Shown here: positions 19,001 to 26,838 of the stretch, piece after piece
How the letters are laid out: each line of letters begins with the position of its first letter
Numbering within the stretch: position 1 is the stretch's first letter
Assembly (NCBI GenBank): GCA_019242175.1
Contig: JAFAVZ010000619.1
Location: 1-33,868, forward strand
Direction: 5' to 3'
From: Acidobacteriota bacterium
GTDB taxonomy: Bacteria > Acidobacteriota > Thermoanaerobaculia > Gp7-AA8
Length of the DNA: 33,868 nt
The notes under the pieces: model-generated
What the model saw: the letters and a program-made list of their open reading frames with translations, nothing else
Told to the model about the DNA's origin: nothing
The model's database searches: none
Made by a program: the position numbers and the translations under genes

Positions 19001-22000
19001 GTATGACCATGGCGACCGCCTGAAGCTGGTCTCGAGCGGCGTGCAGACTCGTACGTTCACTCATGACGGCGCCGGTCTGTTGATGCAGGACGAGCAGCCG
19101 GAAAGTGGCATCACGCATTACAAGTACGATGCGCGCGGCCATGCGTTCGAGGTGAAGAAGGCCAACGACGCCATCGTTCTCACCAGCACCTATGACGCCG
19201 CCGAACGCGTGCAGAGCGTCACGCACAACGGCGTCGGCGTGCTCAAGGAATTCACCTACGACAACGCCGACGGTCTCGGCCTCGGCAAGATCGCCACGGC
19301 CACGCGTCACAATCGCCATCCGGAACTGCCGGGCGGCGACGTCACGGTGACGGAATCCTTCAAATACACCGGGCGCGGAGGGCGGCTCGAAGAGAAAACG
19401 ACCACGGTCAGCACGGGCGAGAGCTTCACCGACAAGTACGCCTATGACGAACGTGGGGATCTGAACGAGATCACGTATCCGTCGTGCAGCGTCTGTCCGG
19501 AGCGCAAAGTCACGCAGGGCTTCGATCGTGGCCTCTTGCAGAGCGTTTCGCATCAGCTCGAGACCGGCGGTTCCTTCGGGCCGGCGATGACGCTCGCGAA
19601 CGACTTCCAGTACCACGCGAACGGCCTGTTGCTCTCGATGACCCACAAGAATGTGGATGGGTCCGACGGGCCGAAGGACAAACAGACCGTCGCGGCCGAC
19701 GGCATGGTGCGGCCCGCTTCGATCACCGTCGAAGACTACTGTCCCAAGATCGAATTCACCATCCCGAACGATCGCAATGTCGGCGATGGCGAAGTCGTGA
19801 CGCTAGCCGTGCAGAACGCGCCCTCGGGCGCGACGTTCGAGTGGTTCCGCAACGCGGAAGGCTCGGCCTTCAGCACCTTGGCGAGCGTCGACGTCCAGCA
19901 GAGCGCGACTACGAAATATTGGGTGCGCGTCCACAGCGGCGCATGCTTCGCCGACTCGCGCGTGATCACGCTGACCATTCCGGGCGTTTGCGTTCCGGTC
20001 GCGTTGGCGCCGATGTCCGACATCAACGTGCAGTCGCCGCACGACGTCACGCTGCAGGTGACGACGACGGCGGGCACTGGACCGTTCACCTATCAGTGGT
20101 ACGAGGGCGCGCTCGGCAACACGAGCACTCCTGTGTCGACGTCCGCAAGCCCGATCATCTCCACCGTCTCCAGCTCGCGCAGCTTCTGGGTCCATGTGAC
20201 GAACTGCCAGGGCACGAGCTCGGCCGACCGGGCCGTGAACATCGTCTTCTCCTGCGGGCCACAAGGCTCGTTCGCCATCACGGCCTCGCCGGCCGAAGTG
20301 GCTGAAGCGGCGGCTTTCCAGCTTCAGGCGCCGCAGTTCGACAACGCGACGTACAACTGGTATCGCGGCACGTACAGCGAGAAGACGCTGCTCGGCACGA
20401 CGACGAGCCCGACGAACACTTACAGCATCACGGCCGGGATCTCCGAGCCGACGCAGTACTTCGTCGAAGTGCAGGTTTCCGGCTGCAACCCCACGCCGGT
20501 CGCCAGCACGTACAAGACGATGACGCCGTGCATGAAGCCGCAGGCGCGGACCATCCGCTCCGAGTCGCGCGGCGAAGGGCTCGGCTTCAACCTCTCCGTC
20601 GATCCCGAGGACGGTGTCAGCTATCGGTGGTACGAGGGAACGACGGGCGACACGACGCATCCGCTCGGCACCGACCGCACGCAGATCGTCAGCAATGAAA
20701 CGAAGCGTTACTGGGTGCGCATGACGCGCATCTGCGGCTCGGTCACCACGACGACCGACGCCGACTCCATGACCATCGACGCCGGCTGCATGCCTTTCGT
20801 CTTCACCCAGCCGGCGGATCGCAATGCGGTCATGCCCGCGCTCAGCGGCAATGGCAGCATCACCGTCTCCGCGAAAGCGGGCGGCACCGGACCGTTCACG
20901 TATCAGTGGTACGAAGTCTCCGACGGCGTGACGTCTTCGATCGACGGCGCCACCGGCGGCACCTACACGTGGAGCTACCAGGTCCCGTCGGACGTCCGGC
21001 CCGTCGCGGTCCAGAAGCTCGTCTTCCTGGAGATCCGCCAGGGCAGCTATCGGATCCAGAGCCGCACGGCGAAGCTGACGTTTGCGCAGGTTCCGCAGCG
21101 CATCACGAACCAGACCGGCGGCGACAATCTGTTCGGAACGGAGCGCGCCGAGCTCATGGTGTTCATGGAGCCGGCCCCCGACGCGACGCACGTCTACACC
21201 TACGAGTGGTACAAGGCGAACGGCACGCCGGAAGGCGAGCACATCTCCGGCAACGCCTCGAGCCGCAGCCTGAGCACTGATTCCATCGACGTCTTCTGGG
21301 TGAAGATCCACGGCCAGCACGGCCCGCTCCTCACCGGCTACAGCGAAGACAGCGTCAGCGAGCCGATGACCGTCACGCGCTACGGCACGTGCGAAGCGTC
21401 GGCGCTGCGCGTCGAGCAGAGCGTGAACAATCTCTGCAACGGCGCGGCCGCGCCGCAGGTGACTTACCGCGCGATCTCCGACGATCACGACGTCACGTAT
21501 CAGTGGTACGAGGGGCTCTCCGGCGACACGCGCGAGACCAAGGCCGCCGATTCGGGCAAGCCGAACGAGCTGACGGTCAACAGCGGCGTGCTGCGTCCGT
21601 ACTGGGTCCGCGCGACCCGCGAATGCGGCGCGTATGTGGATAGCCCGACGCTGTACGTCGGCCAGGGCTCCTGCGCGCCGGTCGTGTTCGACCAACACAT
21701 CGCTTCGACCGAAGTGGCCTGGAATGGGACGGCGACGCTGAGCGCGCCGACGCTGACCGGCGCCACGTACACCTACACTTGGTACAAGGTCGGCCAGGCG
21801 ACGAGCGTCGGCACCGGCGCGACGCTCACCATCAACAACGTACAGGCGAGCGCGCGCTACTGGGTGCGCATCCGCAACACCGATTGCACGACCAGCACGG
21901 ACAGCTATCCGGCGCTCGTACGGGTCAGCTCCGCCAGCGGCATGGCGCCGCCGGTATGGCAGACGACGCGTTGGGCGGACAAGAGCGCGCCGCTGACGCT

Positions 22001-25000
22001 CGACGCGACCACCACCGGCGCCGTCGGCTATCAGTGGTACGAGGGCGAAGTCGCCGACGTGAGCCATCCGATCGGCGGCGCCACGCTGCCGACCTACGAC
22101 ACATCCCTCACCGCCGACGCGCAGTACTGGGTCCGCATCCTCGGCAGCGGCGGAAGCCTCATCGACAGTCCGACTTTGACCGTGCGCGTCTGCACGCCGC
22201 CGGAGCTGACCGGACCGCTGAGCCTGGAGCGGAACATCATCAAAGGCCAGCGTGTGGTCTTCAGCATTCCCGTCCGCGGAACGGACCTGGAGTACCAGTG
22301 GTACCGCGGCGTGACCGGCGACGAGTCGCATCCGATCGGCTCCCATGTCGACAAGATGTATGACTCGCCGCAGAGCACGACCGACTACTGGGTGCGCGTG
22401 ACCAGCCATTGCGGCGCGGGCGGTACCGACACGCGGGTGATGGACAGCGCGACGTTCACGGCCAACGTCTGCCCGACGGTGGACGCGCCGACGGCCGCCG
22501 CGAGCACCGTCATGCCGAACAAGAGCACGACGCTCACCGTGACGGCGGTGGGCAATCGCCTCAGCTATCGCTGGTACATCGGCGAGACGGGCGACATCAG
22601 CCATCCGATTCCGGACAGCAACTCGGCCTCCATCAGCACCGGCAATCTGACCCAGACGACGATGTTCTGGTGTCAGGTCAGCAGCGGTACCTGTGCGACT
22701 CCGAGTCCCTCCGTCACCGTGTCCGTCTGCGAGGTGACGCCGATCGCGTTCGTCTCCGTGAACACGAAGGTGCGCCGCAACGTGTACCAGGGCGTCACGG
22801 TCTTCACCTACAACCACCCGATGCTCGTCGATGTGTACGAAGGCGAAGCGGGCGACGTCGAGCACTCGACGCTCATCCACTCCGGCTCGAACACGTTCGG
22901 CATCTCGCCGCTCGTCACCACGAAGTACTGGGCGCGCGGTCGGGAGGAAGGAAGCGTCTGTTACTCCGACACCCCCACGCTGACGGTGCAGGTCTGCGTC
23001 CCGCAGCTCACCACGCAGCCGCAGTCGGCGCCGCTCGACAAGGTCACGAATCCCACGGCCACGGCGACGCTCAGCGTCGCGGCGGACATCACGCCGGTGA
23101 CGTATCAGTGGTACGTCGGCCAGCCGGGCGACATCTCCACGCCGGTCTCCGGCGCCACGAACAGCTCGCTGACGATCTCGCCCAACGCGACCACGACGTA
23201 CTGGGTCCGCGTGAGCGGCAACTGCGGCTATCACGATGACAGCGAAGCCGCGACGATCACGCTCTGCCAGGCGCCGGCCATCACGACGCAACCCTCCGGC
23301 ACCATCTCCGCCGCCGGCGCCAGCCGCTCGCTGCACGTCAGCGCAACCGGCACGGAGCTCACGTACCGCTGGTATCGCGGCGTGAGCGGCGACACCTCCA
23401 ATCCGCTGGCATCGACCACCGAAGACCTCGGCGTCGCTCCGTACACGACCACCGACTACTGGGTGCGCGTGAGCGGCCGTTGCGGAGCGGCTGTCGACAG
23501 CAACACGGCGAAGATCAGCATCCCGCCCACCATCAACACGCAGCCCGTCGGCGCGGTGCTCATGCCCGGCACGACGCGCACGCTCACCGTCGAGGCGAGC
23601 GGCACGCAGCTCGGCTACCAGTGGTACGTCGCCTCGCCGGAGTCGGTGATCGCGGGCGCTACGGCGGCGAGCTACACGCCGCCGGCGCCGACGGGCACGA
23701 CGACTTACTACTGCCGTGTCACGAGCGGCAATGCGTACACGACGACCGACGTCGTCACGCTCTCCCTCTGCCCCACCCCCACCCTCGGCTGGACCTCGGT
23801 CAATCGTGAAGTCCGCCCCAGCTACTACCAGACGGTCGGCGTCACCGGCCTCGATCCGCAGACCGAGTACACGTACCAGTGGTACGTCGGCACGAGCGGC
23901 AACACGTCGCAGCCGCTGTCCGCGGCGAGCGCGATCGGCATCAGCCCCGCCATCACCACCAGCTACTGGGTGCGCGTCACGGCGGTCGCGACCGGATGCG
24001 TGGCCGACTCGGCGACGCTGACGATCCAGGTCTGCGTCCCGGTGATCAGCACGCAGCCCGCTGCATCCACGACGCTCGACAAGATGACGAATCCGTCCGC
24101 GTCGGTCACGCTCACCGTGGCCGCCGACGTGCCGGTGACTTACCAGTGGTACATCGGCCAGCCGGGCGTGACGTCCAACCCGATCGCCGGCGCGACGTCT
24201 GCCAGCTACGTGGCCTCGCCGTCGAGCGATACGACGTATTGGGCGCGTCTGACCAGCGCCTGCAGCCGCACCATCAACAGCAACGCGGCGGTCGTCACGT
24301 TGTGCCAGCCGCCGCAGATCACGCGGCAGCCGAGCAACCACATCGTGACCCCGAACTACAACCTCAGCCTCAGCATCGACGCGACCGGCAGCGGCCTGAC
24401 GTATCGCTGGTACAAGGGACCGAGCGGCACTACCACGACTCCGCTCGGCTCGACGTCGGCGGACATCACCGTCAACACGAACGTCACCGCCGACTACTGG
24501 GTGCGCGTCACCGGCCAGTGCGGCGTGGTGGACAGCGCCGCCGGCAAAGTCAGCGTGGCGCCTTCGATCACCGCGCAACCGGTCGGTGCATCGGTGACGG
24601 TCAACTCGAGCCGGACGCTGTCCGTCACGGTCACCGGCACGCAGCTCAGCTATCAGTGGTATCGCTGGAACGGCAGCACCGAGACGGCGATGAGCGGCGC
24701 CACAGCGGCGTCGTTCGTCACGCCGCCGATCACCAGCGACGTCTCCTACTTCTGCCGCATCTACAGCGGCTCCGCCTCGGTCAACTCGGACATCGTCACG
24801 CTCACGGTCTGCCAGCCGCACACCATCGGGGCGAGCGGCTCCGGCGGCATCAGCGGCAATGCGGTCACGCTGTCCGTGACCGATCCGGTCGCGGGCGAAA
24901 CGTACGAGTGGTATCGCGGCTCGACCGGCGACACCTCCAACCTGATCGGCACCGGCAGCACGAAAGTCGTCAATCCGCTGGAGACGACGCTGTACTGGAT

Positions 25001-26108
25001 GCGCACCAAGCGCGCCACGTGCGACGCCGACAGCACGACGCTCACCGTGCGCGTGTGCCGGCCGAAGATCACCGCGCAGCCGCAGAGCGCGACGATCAAC
25101 ACCGGCACGCAGCGCACGCTGAGCGTGACCGCGACCGGCACGTCACCGATGACCTATCAGTGGTACGCCGGTACGACCGGCACGACGTCCAACCCGATCG
25201 CGGGCGCCACGAGCTCGTCCTACACGACGCCGACGCTCAACGCCTCGGCCAGCTATTGGGTGCGCATCCTCTGCCCGAGCGCAGGCTGCGGCGCGACGAA
25301 TGCGGATAGCGACACGGCGGTAATCACCGTCTGCGCGCCGCCGGTGATCACATCGCAGCCGGCCAACCGCAGCATCACGTCGAGCATGACCATCACCATC
25401 AGCGTGACGGCGACCGGCGACGGCCTGCACTATCAGTGGTACGAAGGCGCCGCCGGCAACACGAGCACGCCGCGCGGCTCCGACTCGAACGAGCTGACGA
25501 TCCGGCCGATGACCACGAAGTCGTACTGGGTCCGGGTGACCGGCAACTGCGGCACGGTCGACAGCGTCGCGGCGCTACAGAGCGTCTACCCGACGATCGG
25601 CACGCAGCCGACCGACGCGACGATCTGCTCCCTCGGCGACACGGTGTCGTTCAGCGTGGCCGCGAACGGCACGAACCTCACCTATCGCTGGTACCGGAAG
25701 GTAGGCAGCGGAACGCCGGTGGAAGTCGGCAACGGCACGACGTCTCTGTCGATCGCCGTGACGGCCACGCCGGTGCTGTTCTGGTGCGACGTGACGAGCG
25801 GCAACGCGACGACGTCCACCACCGCGGTCGCCGTGACCATCAACCCGCATCCCACGCTCAACTCGCTGACAAAAACGCTGCTCAGCGCCGGCCGCTGGCG
25901 CCTGAACGCGAACGTCTACTCCGAAGACCAGCCGCTCGTGCAATACAAGTGGTACCAGGGCTCCCTCGGCACCACGACGACGCAGCTCTACGACGGCGCC
26001 TACCCGAACATCCAGGTCGTGCCGGCAACGACGCCGATGCCCTACTGGGTCCGCGTCTACTACACCGACACCGGCTGCTACACCGACGCAGGCATCAACG
26101 TGCAGTGA
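16092..26108 (+). CDS. Giant secreted RHS/YD-repeat protein fused to a long array of Ig-like domains (3338 aa)
   Basis: GTG start, signal peptide VRTLRSLLLLVIALGMTLGLALAASA. RHS N-terminal FNGNLTMTLPIGQEYPVAEGFSYRFALYSN. YD repeats to about 19700 (YDALGRVRMTILPDGSVSETRYGG, YKYDARGHAFEVKKAND). Then about 24 Ig-like repeats with (Y)QWYxGxxGDTSxPI...YWVRVTxxCG. No RHS core. Confidence 0.92.
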   Translation: MRTLRSLLLLVIALGMTLGLALAASADQHPNRLKGFTADGVYSVHDIDSVNVFNGNLTMTLPIGQEYPVAEGFSYRFALYSNANLWDSQVVHSARGTMTDIWADNNKRTGGHTVGGCDETDGQTVALPDRRGNAGMGWTLTLGRLYQAGEPSRGGHGGWLYESPDGAEHVFGEHLHDTPGEVAGSDATVLYTGDESYLRLEPLASYPYSQPSGGHDHEHRRIDFPDGTYQVFRPHPNGRGPWLPERFGKLGSSGWVTITYPSNSDGSFDWVIADSTGRQHTLNFEKMFWDGGWKAIVSSVDLAAFNSQRAVYQFNYHQANLGRPFFHEDCAAFRTNAKVQMLDSVVMPTGSGEGVSRYALTYYESGDNSDEQGLPQSVTLPTGAVVSWDYLQYGKPTASADAATPYFAYSWGVFRRHLRERASENPFATWIYTGFTDGNYLPDDGNEMPRELKQYLVDPRGNVTISYFSVAPEDYQDFKGYDYGKPFTRHQSDETGKFLSREEHAPVAGYAAPAWNANPTTLITGPPAIGSLMRSTYVKHDTATWKTVPITLPRVLENRVLHADGQWIDTVNEDFDGLGHYRKTTVKGSFGFGGVEKSVVTNYNPTRGTFPNSFTNINPADPWLTGMYTSVVTTQVKKNISGDPIETTSATTTHCFDASTGRLQATRVLRGGAGADLLTIFRDENSDGNVDQELYFGGDESGYGIPSNVCQASSGYRYRINHEYSSGVQSKSWYEGKDFTIFDLDIDTSTGLPSASYAASGLDRLVQPGVKTDYQYNALGQLLAVKPTGEAWTRYVYLTDPVNTPGGRVIATQWPSGNSGSGTPLTEERYYYDTFGRLIQSRRRMPGVAEKWSVSELHYDNLGRKEETTVAVEDSSAEHQTLSPTTPVTKLAYDALGRVRMTILPDGSVSETRYGGVRTVNRSSMIATEEGPETLVWNAEEYDALGRLVKVRENTTENLGGSAQVITDYAYDHGDRLKLVSSGVQTRTFTHDGAGLLMQDEQPESGITHYKYDARGHAFEVKKANDAIVLTSTYDAAERVQSVTHNGVGVLKEFTYDNADGLGLGKIATATRHNRHPELPGGDVTVTESFKYTGRGGRLEEKTTTVSTGESFTDKYAYDERGDLNEITYPSCSVCPERKVTQGFDRGLLQSVSHQLETGGSFGPAMTLANDFQYHANGLLLSMTHKNVDGSDGPKDKQTVAADGMVRPASITVEDYCPKIEFTIPNDRNVGDGEVVTLAVQNAPSGATFEWFRNAEGSAFSTLASVDVQQSATTKYWVRVHSGACFADSRVITLTIPGVCVPVALAPMSDINVQSPHDVTLQVTTTAGTGPFTYQWYEGALGNTSTPVSTSASPIISTVSSSRSFWVHVTNCQGTSSADRAVNIVFSCGPQGSFAITASPAEVAEAAAFQLQAPQFDNATYNWYRGTYSEKTLLGTTTSPTNTYSITAGISEPTQYFVEVQVSGCNPTPVASTYKTMTPCMKPQARTIRSESRGEGLGFNLSVDPEDGVSYRWYEGTTGDTTHPLGTDRTQIVSNETKRYWVRMTRICGSVTTTTDADSMTIDAGCMPFVFTQPADRNAVMPALSGNGSITVSAKAGGTGPFTYQWYEVSDGVTSSIDGATGGTYTWSYQVPSDVRPVAVQKLVFLEIRQGSYRIQSRTAKLTFAQVPQRITNQTGGDNLFGTERAELMVFMEPAPDATHVYTYEWYKANGTPEGEHISGNASSRSLSTDSIDVFWVKIHGQHGPLLTGYSEDSVSEPMTVTRYGTCEASALRVEQSVNNLCNGAAAPQVTYRAISDDHDVTYQWYEGLSGDTRETKAADSGKPNELTVNSGVLRPYWVRATRECGAYVDSPTLYVGQGSCAPVVFDQHIASTEVAWNGTATLSAPTLTGATYTYTWYKVGQATSVGTGATLTINNVQASARYWVRIRNTDCTTSTDSYPALVRVSSASGMAPPVWQTTRWADKSAPLTLDATTTGAVGYQWYEGEVADVSHPIGGATLPTYDTSLTADAQYWVRILGSGGSLIDSPTLTVRVCTPPELTGPLSLERNIIKGQRVVFSIPVRGTDLEYQWYRGVTGDESHPIGSHVDKMYDSPQSTTDYWVRVTSHCGAGGTDTRVMDSATFTANVCPTVDAPTAAASTVMPNKSTTLTVTAVGNRLSYRWYIGETGDISHPIPDSNSASISTGNLTQTTMFWCQVSSGTCATPSPSVTVSVCEVTPIAFVSVNTKVRRNVYQGVTVFTYNHPMLVDVYEGEAGDVEHSTLIHSGSNTFGISPLVTTKYWARGREEGSVCYSDTPTLTVQVCVPQLTTQPQSAPLDKVTNPTATATLSVAADITPVTYQWYVGQPGDISTPVSGATNSSLTISPNATTTYWVRVSGNCGYHDDSEAATITLCQAPAITTQPSGTISAAGASRSLHVSATGTELTYRWYRGVSGDTSNPLASTTEDLGVAPYTTTDYWVRVSGRCGAAVDSNTAKISIPPTINTQPVGAVLMPGTTRTLTVEASGTQLGYQWYVASPESVIAGATAASYTPPAPTGTTTYYCRVTSGNAYTTTDVVTLSLCPTPTLGWTSVNREVRPSYYQTVGVTGLDPQTEYTYQWYVGTSGNTSQPLSAASAIGISPAITTSYWVRVTAVATGCVADSATLTIQVCVPVISTQPAASTTLDKMTNPSASVTLTVAADVPVTYQWYIGQPGVTSNPIAGATSASYVASPSSDTTYWARLTSACSRTINSNAAVVTLCQPPQITRQPSNHIVTPNYNLSLSIDATGSGLTYRWYKGPSGTTTTPLGSTSADITVNTNVTADYWVRVTGQCGVVDSAAGKVSVAPSITAQPVGASVTVNSSRTLSVTVTGTQLSYQWYRWNGSTETAMSGATAASFVTPPITSDVSYFCRIYSGSASVNSDIVTLTVCQPHTIGASGSGGISGNAVTLSVTDPVAGETYEWYRGSTGDTSNLIGTGSTKVVNPLETTLYWMRTKRATCDADSTTLTVRVCRPKITAQPQSATINTGTQRTLSVTATGTSPMTYQWYAGTTGTTSNPIAGATSSSYTTPTLNASASYWVRILCPSAGCGATNADSDTAVITVCAPPVITSQPANRSITSSMTITISVTATGDGLHYQWYEGAAGNTSTPRGSDSNELTIRPMTTKSYWVRVTGNCGTVDSVAALQSVYPTIGTQPTDATICSLGDTVSFSVAANGTNLTYRWYRKVGSGTPVEVGNGTTSLSIAVTATPVLFWCDVTSGNATTSTTAVAVTINPHPTLNSLTKTLLSAGRWRLNANVYSEDQPLVQYKWYQGSLGTTTTQLYDGAYPNIQVVPATTPMPYWVRVYYTDTGCYTDAGINVQ
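19735..26105 (+). repeat. About 24 tandem Ig-like protein repeats (about 88 aa each) with a higher-order four-domain period (about 1.04 kb) in the C-terminal half
   Basis: 24 W/Y motifs counted from TFEWFRNAEG to VQYKWYQGSLG. Homologous domain types recur at about 22573/23620/24655/25685 and 22830/23877/24907/25947. Confidence 0.85.
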
Positions 26109-26177
26109 TCCTCCCACTGCGAACGGGCGGGGCGGCGCAAGCCGCTCCGCCTAATCATGCGATGATCCGAAATCGGA

Positions 26178-26834
26178 ATGCGTCCAGGGAAACCGTTCGC
26201 CGCCATCCTCGCGGTCGCGATCCTCGCGCTCTCGAACTGCAGCAAATCAGAGCGTGCGCCGGAGACCGGCTGCATTGCGAGCTCCATCGGAACGCTCCAT
26301 TCGATTCCGTCGGTCCCCTCTTGCACGAACAGGCTGCTCTGCCAGGCGCAATGCACCGTGGGAAACTCCGAAGCCTGTCTCGGCCTCGCCTACCTCGCCC
26401 AGAAGAATTCCAAGAAAGAAGATGAGGCCATGGGGATGTATCGCCGTGCGTGTCTTCTCGGCAACGCGAACGCCTGCACGAACTACGCGGCCACGATCTG
26501 GGCAACGGAACACACGGAAAGCGACCTCGCCTGTGCGCAGCGAACGTTCGAGAAGGCATGCGCCGCGAAGGAACCGTTCGCCTGCGGGATGGTCGGCCGC
26601 CTGATGATCGAGAACACCCATCCGCCGTCGTTGGCTGAAGGACGCAAGTATCTGGAACATGCCTGCGACGAGGTCGGCGGCTTTCCCTGCCGCGTCCTCG
26701 CGTACCACCTCGAGGCCGGACGGCTCGGGAGCTACGAGCCGGGATCCATCCCGAAGCTGCTGCAGAGAGCCTGCGCGGGCGGCGATCCCGATGCCTGCGG
26801 CGGGCCCGCAACGGCCGCCGCGACGTTTCACTGA
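26178..26834 (+). CDS. Cys-rich Sel1-like repeat lipoprotein
   Basis: Lipobox ILALSNC. Repeats AMGMYRRACLLGNANACTNYA, RTFEKACAAKEPFACGMVGRL, KYLEHACDEVGGFPCRVLAYHLE, LLQRACAGGDPDACGG. Confidence 0.75.
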   Translation: MRPGKPFAAILAVAILALSNCSKSERAPETGCIASSIGTLHSIPSVPSCTNRLLCQAQCTVGNSEACLGLAYLAQKNSKKEDEAMGMYRRACLLGNANACTNYAATIWATEHTESDLACAQRTFEKACAAKEPFACGMVGRLMIENTHPPSLAEGRKYLEHACDEVGGFPCRVLAYHLEAGRLGSYEPGSIPKLLQRACAGGDPDACGGPATAAATFH

Positions 26835-26838
26835 ACGC

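Noticed and set aside
15930-19646. Minus-strand ORFs 15930-17777 and 17823-19646
   Set aside because: Antisense shadows of the giant RHS gene; no domain signal.
19803-24821. 1672-aa minus-strand ORF
   Set aside because: Antisense shadow of the Ig-repeat array; Arg/Ala/Asp-rich, with no recognisable domain.
19735-26105. CRISPR-like or satellite DNA repeat
   Set aside because: Periodicity is at protein level (Ig domains in an open frame), with no short identical repeats and unique spacers.
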